DNA of 64,000 nucleotides from Gonapodya prolifera JEL478 (lineage: Eukaryota; Monoblepharomycota; Monoblepharidomycetes; Monoblepharidales; Gonapodyaceae). This document shows, piece after piece, positions 1 through 10,932 of the stretch. The position numbers and the translations under genes are program-made. The notes under the pieces are model-generated. The model was not told the DNA's origin. It was given only the letters and a program-made list of their open reading frames with translations, and did not search any database. Where the stretch lies: NCBI GenBank assembly GCA_001574975.1, contig KQ965769.1, positions 271,196 through 335,195 of the forward strand, written 5' to 3'. Position 1 is the first letter of the stretch, and each line of letters begins with the position of its first letter.

Positions 1-6
1 GATTGG

Positions 7-489
7 ATGGCGGGGAGGCGAGGGAACCGTGGAGGGCGAGATGATCAACGACAGAATGAACAGTCGGGATCCTCCAGACTGCAAATGAAGCACGATCCAA
101 TCGGGGTAGACACGGCGCCGCCAGTCATTCCGCCTCTCGACCCAATCACCCCCTTCCGCTCTGCTCTCCCTGCTCCACCTCCAACTCCGGCCTCAACCAC
201 CCTCCCCGACAAACCCACCCAAATCACGTCCCCGCCCTACTCGTCATCCCTCGTGTTCTCATCCTCCATCATTCTCTCACCAACGCACTCTCGTTCGGGC
301 TCCCTCGCCCTGCTGACGGGGATCGCCGCCCAAGTGCCCGCCTTGACACTCAACCTGCCCTCAACCCTAGGAAGCGTGACAATGATGCAGAGAAGGAGCT
401 TTGCGGCGCCGACTCCGAGTCGGATCATTACGCAGGAATCAAAGCAGGATGGGTTCGGGCTACGGAAACGAGCGTGAGTTCCTCCGCCG

Positions 490-532
<43 letters not shown>

Positions 533-2523
533 CGAGCGCAGCGAGCGTCAAAGCGTAGTGAGGACACCGAGGCCTAATCGCCGCAAGCTGGTGCTGACCG
601 GGAGTCCGCCGGTCGGGACGCGAATAATACAGCGCGGAGTGCTTGGCACCATATCGCCCGGATAGTCTTTCTTCACTGTGCTAAGCGCCACTTGGCGCTG
701 ACCGAGGAGTCCATGCACTCACCTCACCTCACCTCCTCATTGCTGACCCGATCACCCACCCCAGTCTCACCGTACCCAGCCACGCCCTACCCTCCCCAAT
801 TTTACCCCCAACTCCCGTCCTGCCATCACCCCTGATCCTCCCTGCAGTCCTCCCACCGCATGTCCGGGCATACCCGTACCGCGCCTCGTCCGAAACCGAC
901 CCGCCGTGTCCGCCCGACTCTGCCCCGCCTGCGCCTAATCCTGCTCCTGCTCCTGATCTTGCTCATGACGGCGAAGCCGACCACTCCGGCCACTCGGACG
1001 CACCCAAGACCGGGGTCGAGGACGTGACGGACCCAGACCTACCACCACTCCCGACGCCCTCCCCAACGACACCCTCGTCGACGCTCCTCCCACGCCGAGA
1101 CATTGACGCCGTTCTTGCTCACTCGCGCCAATTCTCCGTCTCCGTCGCACGGGGTGGGACCCGCTCGCCCCACAACACCGCACCAAGTACCAGCGCACTT
1201 ACAGACGATCCCGAGCCCGAGCCCGTGGCCGATCCCAATCCACTCCCACCCCAGAAACAGAAACCACGCACGCAGTCCGTCTCAGTTTTCGGGCGCGACG
1301 TGGACGAAGTCGTGTCGGCGGGGTCTCGCTCGCCATCGCCACTGGACCCGGCCACGCTCACGCCCGGAACACCCGTGTCTCTCCCAAAAGACTCTTCACC
1401 CCTGTCGGGAAGATCGTCGCCCCTGGATGTAGACGCGCTTACACTGCACGGATCTAGTGGCGGTGACTCCCCCACGGCTCCGCTCCCACTCGCGCCGATC
1501 CGCTCCCCGCCACTCGCACACCTCCGCATCCCCACACCGGCCGCCACGTCGCCTCTGCGGATTCCTCTGCCCGTACACATGTCCCTGTCCACTCCAACTG
1601 CTCCTGCTGCGGCACCTGTTCCTACACTATCGCACCGCCTCTCTTCATTGCCACCCTCATCATTCCCGAACCACACCACACCCGACACCACGGGGCATGC
1701 GCACCACGGGTCGCCCTTCCTCTCAACATCCTTCCGCGACCCGCCTCCCAGGGATGTCGAGGACCTTTTCGGGCCGCCTAGTCTTGACTCGTCCCTGGCC
1801 GCGCAGGCGCGTGGGTGGGTCGTGGGGAGAGGGAGGAGGAGCATCCACGAACATGGGCAGAACGTGCGGGGAAGAGAGGAGGTGGTGGAAGACGAGCTGG
1901 ATGAAGAGGAGTGGGAAGACGACGACGACACCGCGTCGTTCCCCACCTCCCACGCCCACGCCCACACCACGCCCAGGTCGGGCGGGGGCGGAAGGAAGGG
2001 CATGGTCCCGTACAACCCCATTACGGGCGAGATGGGCGAGACGGGCGGGTTCGGCCCCACGCTGGGCGAGATCGTGGGTGTGGCTGCCGGGGGTCTAGGT
2101 ATGGACGTTGGAGCGTGGGGTCCGGGAGGGAGAGCAGGAGCAGGAGCAGAAGTAAAGGAGTGGAGCGAGGGCCGACCCCGGGTCGTGCCCAACTCCAGGA
2201 GAGCCAGCACCACGGCGGAGTCAACAACTCCACTTCCTGGACCCAGCCTCCGTTTCCGCAGCACCCGGCAGCACACTGCCCGCACCCGTTTTCCACCGCT
2301 GTCTCTCGTTCTGCTATACTTGTGGCGCTTGCTTGTCTTTGTGTTGAAGTACGTCGCGGCAGGATTGCTTGTGGGAGTGGGGTGGGAAGTGGGGAAGGTT
2401 GTTGTCGGGTGGGCTGTCGGTGGTGCTACGAGAGTGGGAGGTGGTGGAGCTGGTGGGGGTGGTGGGGTGGTGGGGGTCGGGGTGGGAATAGGCGCATTGG
2501 GAAGAGGAGGTGGGGAGTTGTGA
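7..2523 (+). CDS. Pro/Ser-rich protein with C-terminal membrane segment, unknown function
   Basis: Two exons, 7-473 and 765-2523, join in frame (phase 2) across an intron with GTGAGT donor and CCCCAG acceptor, giving about 741 aa if the ATG at 7 is the start. The frame is open to the window edge, so the gene may begin further left. Most of the protein is low-complexity Pro/Ser/Thr, followed by an acidic patch (EDELDEEEWEDDDD) and a Gly-rich region. Near the C-terminus is a hydrophobic stretch (LSLVLLYLWRLLVFVLKYVA, then GLLVGVGWEV) that should span a membrane once or twice, before a Gly-rich tail. No known domain is recognised. The intron carries a copy of the intronic repeat family and a 40-base G run. 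Gene existence is supported by the consistent splice and a 1.7-kb open exon; function is unknown. Confidence 0.55.
474..764 (+). repeat. Intron holding copy A of a GC-rich intronic repeat family
   Basis: The intron of the first gene carries a core at about 533-735 that shares exact short blocks with the fifth intron of the DRG1 gene: GAGCGCAGCGAG (534-545 here, 31357-31368 there), CCGAGGCCTAA (567-577; 31373-31383) and GCGCTGACCGAGG (695-707; 31392-31404). The last block forms the 3' arm of a hairpin (TAAGCGCCACTTGGCGCTGACC). The repeat lies in the sense orientation of its host gene. Confidence 0.7.
493..532 (+). repeat. Homopolymer run of 40 G
   Basis: An uninterrupted run of 40 G residues lies just inside the intron of the first gene, before the repeat core. 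G-rich stretches also precede the core in the other three repeat-bearing introns. Its true length is uncertain because such runs are hard to sequence; it could form a G-quadruplex in the transcript. Confidence 0.9.
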
Positions 2524-2721
2524 GAAACCAACAGAGTGGATGGGCCGTGTACGGAGTCGATCGATATATAGGACGAGAATTGTGTAGGAATATGGAGTGT
2601 ATTTATGTGCCAAATGCTTATCTCATGTGCTGGGTGACGGTGGAGAAATGTCTGCAAAGGTCGCAACATTACAGTCAAAACGTTTCACCGAAAATCGCTC
2701 CAACAATCCAGACCGCCACAC

Positions 2722-3135
2722 ATGCGCTTCCTACTATCCCTCGCCAAAGCCCTTTTTGCAATCTTTTTCCCATCCAAGAGGCCGCCTGCGAAACGTACCG
2801 ACAGCTACAAGGTTCCTCCCGAAATCGCCCAACGCGAGAACAACTCCGACATCTCGTGAACTGCTACAGAGCGAGGTCGATCGGCTTGACGTCTCCATAG
2901 ATACCTCTTTTCGACTCCTCGGCATCTTCTTTCCCTTCGCACGGTGAACAAATTCTGGTGGGAACGTTGTCAAGGTTCCAGTGTACCTTCAACTGACCGT
3001 CGTGAGCTATCGCAGGCTCGCAGCAGTGGACGGATGTCCGGAGTGGAAGAAACTATTCGACTCACTGACCCAAAATCAAAAGATTCGGGATGGAGATCAT
3101 GTGGAAGTTTCGGACTTTGGCACTCTGTAAAGACT
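2722..3135 (+). other. Possible small gene or gene fragment, unresolved frames
   Basis: An ATG at 2722 opens a hydrophobic N-terminus (MRFLLSLAKALFAIFFPSKR). Downstream, about 2953-3135 reads as a plausible protein stretch (VVKVPVYLQLTVVSYRRLAA, then EWKKLFDSLTQNQKIRDGDH, ending VSDFGTL and a stop). The two pieces lie in different frames and I found no convincing intron to join them. It is either a small spliced gene or a fragment; no family is recognised. The stretch 3136-3690 shows nothing I can support. Confidence 0.25.
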
Positions 3136-3689
3136 GCGTCTTAATCACTCAGCCCAATTTCGATTCGGCTTCTTTCATCGTACCTTGTAGTTCATCCAAG
3201 ATGCGATCGATGCCGAGAAACTGTCAGTCGCAGCGGTTCGCTGGGGATGCTACATATGGCAGCGCCCAGCACTCGCGCAGGAAAAATTTTGCGTTCCACC
3301 TGTTTTCCTTGCATTTTCCGCCCCTCTTTCCACCCCTTTTCCGTACATCTCTATAATGGACCCGACCCAGGATGGAAAAGGGGGGCGTGGGAAAGGTTGG
3401 TACCAGGTGTGTGGAACAACGTGACGCCCACGCTGAAATTCTGCCGAGATTTCCATCCCTCGTTGGGAGCTCTTCGGCAACCCACGCAATGAATTTATGA
3501 TATTTGTACAATCTATTTGCAGTTATCCACGGAGCTGGCTTCTGGGTAGTCTACGTGACCACCTACAATCTCACCAAAACTCACCGGGAACAGAAGCTGT
3601 TAGTTTAATGCTCAAGCTGCGTGCAAGAACACCTAGCACACAAGAGCGTTGTAAAATATCGCACCTGAGGTACTCTGACAATCAAGTCC

Positions 3690-4480
3690 GTGGTCATTTT
3701 TGCCGACACTCACCTGGAATAGACGTTTGCGAGTTGACATTTCGCCTTCGCGGATGCAAGGCAATTTCCACCGGCGAGATCGCCCAGGGAGACAGAGGAT
3801 GAGAGATAGAGGGATGAGAGTGTAGTCAATGTAAAGCTCGTGACCAGTCAGCGGAAACCCACCTGGAATCGACGTTGGCTCGGTTTATTCGACCGGCATG
3901 TCTCTGTCAAAACGGATTCCACCCGCCGAGAACGCCCAGGGTGGACGCTGAATGGAATGATAGAGCAATTAGAGTGTTTCCTGGGTCAAACTTTCGACCA
4001 GTTCGCCGAAACTCACTAAGAACCGTCGTTGGTCCATGTCATAGCCAAACCGGTTTCTACCGGCGACACCGCCACGAGTCGAAGAGTATAGAGAGATAGT
4101 ACGATAAGAGTGTTTTCGGCGTCTATTTTCCGGCCAGTTCTCCGAAACTCACTTTCAATCGATTCCACCATGTCAAAGGGAGACCCTTTTCACTGGCGAG
4201 AACGCCACAAGTCGAAGAATATAGAAAGACAGAACGATAAGAGTGCTTTCGGCGTCAGGTTTGCTGCCAGTTCGCCGAAACTCACCCCAATCGATTCATT
4301 CCATGTCAAAGTGAAGACCCTTTCCGCCGGCGAGCGCACCTAACATGCAAGAGAAAGGAACGATTAGAGTACTGACTTCATCGTTAATGGGGCGGCGTAG
4401 CCGTAACTCACCCGGAGTCGAAGTTTGGCGTGTTGTTCCTTGATGTTACTCAGGTCGACATGGACGCAGACAGGTAAGGT
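3690..4480 (-). repeat. Degenerate tandem array, period about 130-155 bp, about six units
   Basis: Units begin near 3700, 3845, 3997, 4132, 4265 and 4392. Each carries on the minus strand a motif like GTGAGTTTCGGCGAACTGG, followed by a T/C-rich stretch (for example CTCTTATCGT then CTATCTCTCTATACTCTTCG) and a GGCGTTCTCGCCGG-like block. Read on the minus strand each unit looks like a short exon-like block, a consensus intron donor (GTGAGT or GTGGGT) and a pyrimidine tract, but a matching AG acceptor is not kept in every unit. No continuous protein can be read through. It may be a decayed array of duplicated exon-intron units or a satellite that happens to contain donor sites. Confidence 0.6.
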
Positions 4481-5044
4481 GTGCCGGATAGTACGGGCAA
4501 AACAGACATTCACTGCATTGCTTGATTGCGCTGTTGGCTCGGGTGCCATCGTTGTTTGATGTGAGTTTATGGAAGAGTTTCGGAGTCAATTTTATACACA
4601 TAGATCGTTTCGCTGCCACATGGCCACTTTTGGACCCACGTGGGTTCTTTGACCGACATGGATGTTTTCTGCCGGTGTATTTAAACGGCATCTCATTTCT
4701 GTTTCGTTGGGGGGATAGTTAGCAAGTCTAATAGAAATATAACTATCCGGGAATAGAAAGTGTGTTTGCCGCAAAGCGGTCAACTGCTTCGGTGTCGGGC
4801 GGAACTAGCGGAAAAATGATGTCAACACACCAAACCCTAAAGGATCTAGAGAAGAGAAACTGAAATAAAATTCCCGGCGGCACCCTGCAGTGCCCGACGT
4901 CTCATAAAGGTCTCTGGCCATTTTCTCTTTCACTTGTCTCATACACTGCGCTTGCATCTGCCTCTAAGGCATCTTGAGCTCCATACTTCCAAAAAATTCG
5001 AAACAGATTGGAGGCACAAGCCTCAACTCTATCACACTCTATTC

Positions 5045-6205
5045 ATGCCGGCGGTCTTGCGGAACCAACCGCTTCCCGCTCTCACACTTACTGAACTACG
5101 GAATACTGTAACCCGTGAGCAGATTGAAGCTGCATCACAGAACGACATACTTAAATACATCCGGCAATACAATCGCTCAAATCCTCCTGACAAACTCGCT
5201 GTCGCTGGACCGTTAGTTGAACTCCGCGACAGTCTCCTCGAACTTCTTCCTCAAGCTCCACCAGCCGCACCAGTCCAACCAGCACTGACCCAGTCGCTGA
5301 CACCAGAGCAGCTGAAGGTCTCCCTACCACAAGACCAAATCGCGACTGCCGACCGAACGAAACTTTTGAAACTCGTCGGTCAATACAACAAATCGAACCC
5401 ACTCACCAAGCTCCCAACGAAAGGGGCACTCAAAGACATCCGCAAAGCCATCCAAGCGCTCTACAGCGGGCAGATTCCTGAAGGAGCGGCCAATCCCGCA
5501 GTGGAGATACCACCAGCGGTAAAACCAATCACCATCGATCCTGCCGGGCCGGCGGGAAGTTCTCCCGGACCACACCCGCGACCTGCATTACCTAACTTTC
5601 AAACTCCATTTCCTGACACAAGGGTCGAAGATAAATTTGAGAGCAAAGATAATAACGAGTTACTAGAAGAAATCTTTGAAACAGAACAGTACCTCCGCCT
5701 GGAGACCCTTGACCCAGCGACCATCGGCTTTCAACCACCAACCNCCTTTAACTTTGTCGGCGACAGGCCACTTGCAACGTTTATTAAAAACCCCCTCAAC
5801 CGTGCAATNGAAGCAAAAAAGCGCTGGTACCGTGACAATTGGCCAGTCGCGTGGAAAAGAATTCAGTCATCACCCCACGAAGTTCTCCCCCAAAATGTCT
5901 GGAAAGATATTGCATTCGGTCAACCCATTGACCTCGCCAAATGCCTTGACACCAACGTCCAGTCCGCCCTCACAGGGTCAGATGTTTATGCCATCGAAGG
6001 CACACCAATCTCAATTACAACCTCAAATACAATCAAAACACAGTCTTCGAATACTTCTTTGCATATCGTACGGGATTTTCTGAAGGGTGGGTAAAGAGAA
6101 CGATTGGAAAGGGGAAACGAATGGGAATTGGCCCAAATCACAAGGCGCCTGAGAGGCGACTTCCCGGTGGAAAAAGTGAGACGCAGATTTAGGTGATAGA
6201 AACAA
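5045..6205 (+). other. Relic of a possible mobile-element ORF with duplicated SAP-like domain
   Basis: From an ATG at 5045 the frame encodes two related about 55-aa blocks: one starting LTLTELRNTVTREQIEAA with KYIRQYNRSNPPDKL, the other LTPEQLKVSLPQDQIATA with KLVGQYNKSNPLTKL. Both resemble SAP-type helix-extended-helix domains. A Pro-rich linker follows, then a conserved-looking block (AKKRWYRDNWPVAWKRIQ, VLPQNVWKDIAFGQPIDLAK). The layout recalls N-terminal ORFs of fungal mobile elements, but the family cannot be assigned and no reverse transcriptase, integrase or terminal repeat was seen nearby. The 3' part looks degraded, so it is treated as a fossil of uncertain class. Two single Ns fall inside. 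Confidence 0.4.
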
Positions 6206-7576
6206 CTGTATTTTTTCCACCCATGGGTAAACGGGTGTGAACTACCGAAAACCCATCGAAATACACAATTTTACCATGGATATACCACGGATGGAATAAA
6301 TTCGGTGGTATGAATACCATTTCCACGGGTGGTTCCCGAGTGAAGTTTCCTGTGTCGTATCAACTGGCCAACTATCACAAAGTCGCGCCCATATACGGTC
6401 TTGCATGTGCCTGTTTGGAATTCTCGCATACCGACGATAATTGCCAAACATTCCATCTGAACATGCGGGAGCCCCTGTGTGTCTGTCAGAGATGAAATCC
6501 TTGAGCATCTGTTCTGTCAGTCTTGCCTCTTATGATTGTGGCCTTTGTGATAACGAACATGGCACGTTTCTATCGGACGATGATTGGCGCTCGAAATGTG
6601 TGAATTACGGTAATTAGGTGGCTGTTGTGAACTTTAGTTAGAGTGTTTCTACGAAAGAAGTCTGTGTTCGAAATAATATGGTAGAGACTTTAGTCGTGAC
6701 TCAGGAATATACACATGCGGAAATTAACAATCTTCAATATGATTGTGACGTTTCCAACGGATATTAACTTCCAAATCGTGATGCGAGAAAGTTGATGCCC
6801 TTTCATTCTACGATTGTCGCAGCTTGATTAGTTACCACATAATTTGGTCCCCAACCCTCGGGTCCTCCTTTCTCTACGTCGCGTAAACAAAGCATGGTCA
6901 GTCATAGTACTGAGGATTTGCGAGCCAAGTATGGTGACGTCAGCTTTTCACCCCTTCGTGCAAAACGAAAACTGCAACTCTGTTGACGGCCATTTGGGTT
7001 GGAAACTTAAGCTCCAGATGCTATTGCTTCAAGGTGCGATTCACTATGACGAGGGGGATATAACCACGTGAGTTGAAAAACACCACGTAATTGTCCGTGA
7101 TCTTTGAAGGAAGCTTTTCAACACTTTAGTCCGATCTCTCTCAAGCTTCTGGCTTCACGCGCCATTATCCCAGACCAATTAACATGCTCGATGTGCCAGA
7201 AACGGTCCAAAACGTGCAGTCACTCATTTACCTACGCCACTCTCAAGGTTCGACATTTGGAATGTACGTTTCTCCTCCCCGACTAGCAAATTTTATAACG
7301 GCCCGGTGCATGCAATGGTGACTTGAAGTTTTCCCGTCGGACATTTTGGGCATTATGGATCGAGCTGGACATGCTTTACTGGAGAGGGCCGACTCAGCCA
7401 TCTTTGATCTTCTTCCCACCCCCAGCATCCGCGCGCTCGGCGTAGGATCGATAAGCTGTCGTCTCTCGAGAAAAATCCAGGAGGCAGTGTGACTCAGGAA
7501 GCGTCATCGGTGATTGGAGCTTAACTTTATTCTGGTTGCGTTGTTGGTGTCGCGGCATTCTACAAGAATAGTGCAA
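6206..7576. other. Intergenic, no supported gene
   Basis: About 1.4 kb of lower-GC sequence with only short unconvincing open frames on both strands. No domain, RNA gene or clear repeat was recognised. Confidence 0.5.
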
Positions 7577-8424
7577 CTAAGCTCTGGCGACTTTTGCTCT
7601 CCTGCGACTGCCCTGCGACCTCGCCGAACCCGCCCTCCTAACGATAGGTAAACCAATCCGAGGCGACGTTCAAGTAAACAATATTATAGAGTAGTAGCGA
7701 CCGTGAAACCCAGAAACCCACCTCATTCCGACCAAAGCCCGCATCAAATTCGCCACCTCCACATCCCGCTTCGCCAGCGCCTCTTCGTGCTCTCGAATCT
7801 GCTGTCGGAGCTTGGCTTCCTCTGGATGACCCGACGACCAGAACGCCGCTGAGGTGGGCGACTGCGGGACGGCAGACGCCGACGCCTTGCGAAGTGCAGT
7901 CGCGGCGGCAGCGGGAGTGAGGACCGCGCCGGTCCCGGTGGACGCTTTCATGAGAGAGATGGGCGACTTGAGTTGCGATTTCTGCCACTCGGGGCGCAGT
8001 TGGGAGGGAAGTGGGGAGGTTGTCAGTGCAGTAGGGGATGGTTTGCCCCGAGAGCGGGTCGAGGATGGGCGAGGTCGCTCCGAACCGAACTTGTGCTGTT
8101 GTAAGAGTGGGAACAGACTCATGATGAAGATACCGAAAAGAACGCCCCAAGAAATCTCCGTCTTACCTGCATCCGCACAGCAAAAGGCCCGTACCCAAAG
8201 TCCCGATTCAGAATCAGCGCATTGTTTTTCGTCGCTTTGAGCTGCTTGCCGGTGGTCTCCCTCTTGATCGGAGCCACGGCCGCTGACTTTGGCTTTTCAG
8301 ACCTCGCCGTCGGTGCAGGCGCAGCTGCCGGGGCGGGAGTCGACACTTTCGCTAGAGCTGCTGGCTGAGCGGGTGCGTTCGCCTCGACTCTGGATTGCTT
8401 CGTGCTGGCTTGCTTCTTTCCCAT
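7577..8424 (-). CDS. Small basic coiled-coil protein, unknown function
   Basis: Three exons on the minus strand: 8424 to about 8167 (start MGKKQASTKQSRVEANAPAQ), then from about 8097 to about 7722, then a short last exon ending at the TAG at 7577-7579. Junctions are ATG CAG|GTAAGA to ACAACAG|CAC, and ATG AG|GTGGGT to CGTTAG|G, each keeping the frame. The N-terminus is Ala/Pro/Lys-rich, followed by a better-conserved-looking core (NNALILNRDFGYGPFAVRMQ). A predicted coiled coil follows (EEAKLRQQIREHEEALAKRD), with a basic Arg/Ser tail. It may be a nuclear or cytoskeletal adaptor, but no family is recognised. It is divergent from the mucin-like gene that starts at 9117. Confidence 0.6.
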
Positions 8425-9116
8425 CGGTGCAATGGTGTATTGACGAGTGATATGTGTTGAGTTTGAACGATCAGTGCTTAAATCTCTTCTTTATATTTGA
8501 TTTTCAAAGGGAGTTAATTTCCGCCTGCGAAGACATTTGTTGTTTCACCTGCGGCCCCAACCAACATTCGACCACTTCGCATGCGAAGACCCAACACAAC
8601 TGACTCACTGCCTGATCGAGACCACGCACTCGTCTCCTTCTATAATCAAAGAGGACGGGTAAGACATTCTTCAAGGAGTACGACCGGTTGATGAAATGAT
8701 CGCTGAAATGGGCGGAGCAGGGAGAAAACAATTGATTCCCGAAATCCCACGAGGCACGCGAGAGAACTAATTGCAAATTGCAAGAACGGATAAAAAAATT
8801 GGACGATGCACAAAAGATTCAACCTGAAAAGGAAGAATTCAAATGGTGGGGAATACTTGAATTCCTGGCATCTTATGTGTGCATGTGTGCTCCATTCGTA
8901 CAGAGAGTGAATGTCCTAATGTTCCTCCGCTCAGGTCCGAAATGATCTTCAAAGGCTTCTCGTCTTGGCGTTTCCGTTCGTGCCAAGTCGGACAGTAATT
9001 ATTTGCTCACCGCAACGTCATGACGGAACCGACTCAGCTCCGGCTTCAAAAGGACGATTATCCCGCACTATCAATCCAATCCATCCGGTTCCGAAAACAT
9101 AATCACACTCTCTGCC

Positions 9117-10531
9117 ATGACTCGTTTCACCATCCTCATCGCTGCCGTCGTAGCTCTGTCCCTCTCGTTGATCGTGGCTCCCTCTCAGGTGAGTCCGTCC
9201 TGCCTGCCTGCATCCCGACCCTTTGGAATTACTTCAACACAAAACCCGCATTGACCACCGCCAGGCTGCCTGCGCTCTCGACGGAGACTGTCCATCGAAC
9301 CAGAGGTGTTATGCATGCGCGCCCGGGAACTTTTCGTGAGCCTCGTTGTTCCCATTTCGGATGTTCGCCGACAAACCGACGAATCGTCCCTGGGTTGTTC
9401 AGCGCCAATGCCTGTGGTCCTTCCTATGTCGGAGCGTGCTTGGAACCCACCACGTAAGTAATTCGCCCCTTTGTGGCAAAGATCGACGTGGGGCTGACGT
9501 CTTGGGCTTCCACGGAATTTCCCCGCGCACCCGCACCAACAGCACGTCGGTGAACACGGTCACTTCAATGTTCGTTAACCTCACAAAACAGAGATGCACC
9601 CTTTCTGACTCAATCCTTTCCCCTTGCCTTTATCAAATCCATCGCAATATCGCATTCACTAATGATCTTCATGACGTGCACTTGAACAAATCGACTCTTC
9701 CAGCACCGCATCCTCCTCGCAACCCACATGCGCTAACGCCACAGACTGCACTGCCACTGCCACTGTCAATGCCACTGCCACTGCCACTGTCAATGGGACT
9801 GCCACTGCCACTGTCGATGCCACTGCCACTGCCACTGTCAATGCCACTGCCACTGCCACTGTCGATGCCACTGCTACTGCCACTGTCAATGGGACTGCTA
9901 CAGTCACTGTCGATGGGACTGCTACTACCACTGTCAATGGCACTGCTACGTCGGCCAATGTAGCCCCGTCTGAGAGCGCGACGACATCGTCCTTGTCGGA
10001 AGCTACTACTACGTCGGCCAATGCAGCCCTGTCTGAGAGTTCGACGACATCGTCCTTGTCGGAAGCTACTACTNNNNNNNNNNNNNNNNNNNNNNNNNNN
10101 NNNNNNNNNNNNNNNNNNNNNNNNNNNNNNNNNNNACTACGTCGGCCAATGCAGCCCTGTCTGAGAGTTCGACGACATCGTCCTTGTCGGAAGCTACTAC
10201 TACGTCGGCCAATGCAGCCCTGTCTGAGAGCTCGACGACATCGTCCTTGTCGGACGCTACTACTTCGACTCCGAGCACGAGCACTTCTGCCGTCACGTCG
10301 ACTACGGCGTCAGGATCATCCAGAGCATCCGGAGCGTCCGTGACAGGGTCACCTACGCCTTCTGTTGCACGCGCCACCTCTGCGACGGGAACGTCCCAAG
10401 TGTCTGCGGCTGCAGTCGCGACCCAGACTGCAACAAGCGCGAGGACCGGTGCGGCGGGCTCCAGCCATTCCGTGCCATGTTACAGCGCATTTATATTGGT
10501 GGTTGTTGGATTCTTCGTTTCTTGTGCATAA
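9117..10531 (+). CDS. GPI-anchored mucin-like cell-surface protein
   Basis: The start MTRFTILIAAVVALSLSLIV is a signal peptide. Exons are about 9117-9189, 9265-9335, 9403-9453 and 9704-10531; junctions 2-3 and 3-4 keep the frame. Across junction 1-2 the canonical GTGAGT/CAG pair leaves the frame one base out, so that boundary is unsettled. Exons 2-3 encode a small Cys-rich domain (DGDCPSNQRCYACAPGNF, NACGPSYVGACLEP). Exon 4 is almost all Ala/Thr/Ser: first a TATATV-type minisatellite, then a 21-aa repeat, then a Ser/Thr stalk. It ends with a hydrophobic tail (CYSAFILVVVGFFVSCA) typical of GPI attachment. A scaffold gap inside the repeat shifts the displayed frame, so true repeat number is unknown. 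Likely a wall or plasma-membrane glycoprotein heavily O-glycosylated on Thr/Ser. Confidence 0.75.
9740..9955 (+). repeat. Coding minisatellite (actgccactgtcaatg type)
   Basis: Irregular tandem copies of 6-24 bp units encode Thr-Ala-Thr-Val-(Asn/Asp)-(Ala/Gly) runs, with sequons (N-A-T, N-G-T) in many copies. It lies in exon 4 of the mucin-like gene. Confidence 0.85.
10000..10265 (+). repeat. 63-bp coding tandem repeat interrupted by an assembly gap
   Basis: Near-identical 63-bp units encode a 21-aa Ser/Thr-rich repeat (starts TSANAALSESSTTSS). The N run at 10074-10135 (62 Ns) sits in the array. The reading frames on either side differ by one, which is expected if the gap length is only an estimate. 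The array is probably longer and variable between strains. Confidence 0.85.
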
Positions 10532-10932
10532 TTAGACCTTAGTGCCGAGGCATTCTTCGTAGCGAACGTGGCTTAATGTCGTAAGCTTTTTTTTTTGTTT
10601 GTAAAACGAGAGGAGAGACATTTTCTGCAATTCAAACGTCCGAGATGTGTAACCATCGTCCATAGAAGAAGTCGAGCGATGTCTGCCTACAGTCGCTTCC
10701 CGTTCTTGCACCGGCATGTTGAGTATGCACCATTCTGAGATCGGTAGGACGACTGTACGCAGAACCAAAGAGCATAGGCGGCGTGATTTGTGCACCACGG
10801 GTGGCGACATGTGGCAATACCCAAGTACAATGTGCGGGCTGCGGCCCCAACCCCAACTTGATTCCTGCCTGATCACGATCGAGATCCCACATCACCCACT
10901 CATCATCTTCAATAAGTCAGCGGATAGCAAGA
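10532..10932. other. Intergenic, no supported gene
   Basis: About 400 bp between two plus-strand genes. Only short frames without recognisable content are seen; it probably holds the 3' end of the mucin-like gene and the promoter of the next gene. Confidence 0.5.

Noticed and set aside
1119-2678. Long minus-strand open frame opposite the first gene
   Set aside because: It is the antisense of a GC-rich Pro/Ser coding exon; composition bias leaves all frames open, and the plus strand has the consistent splice.
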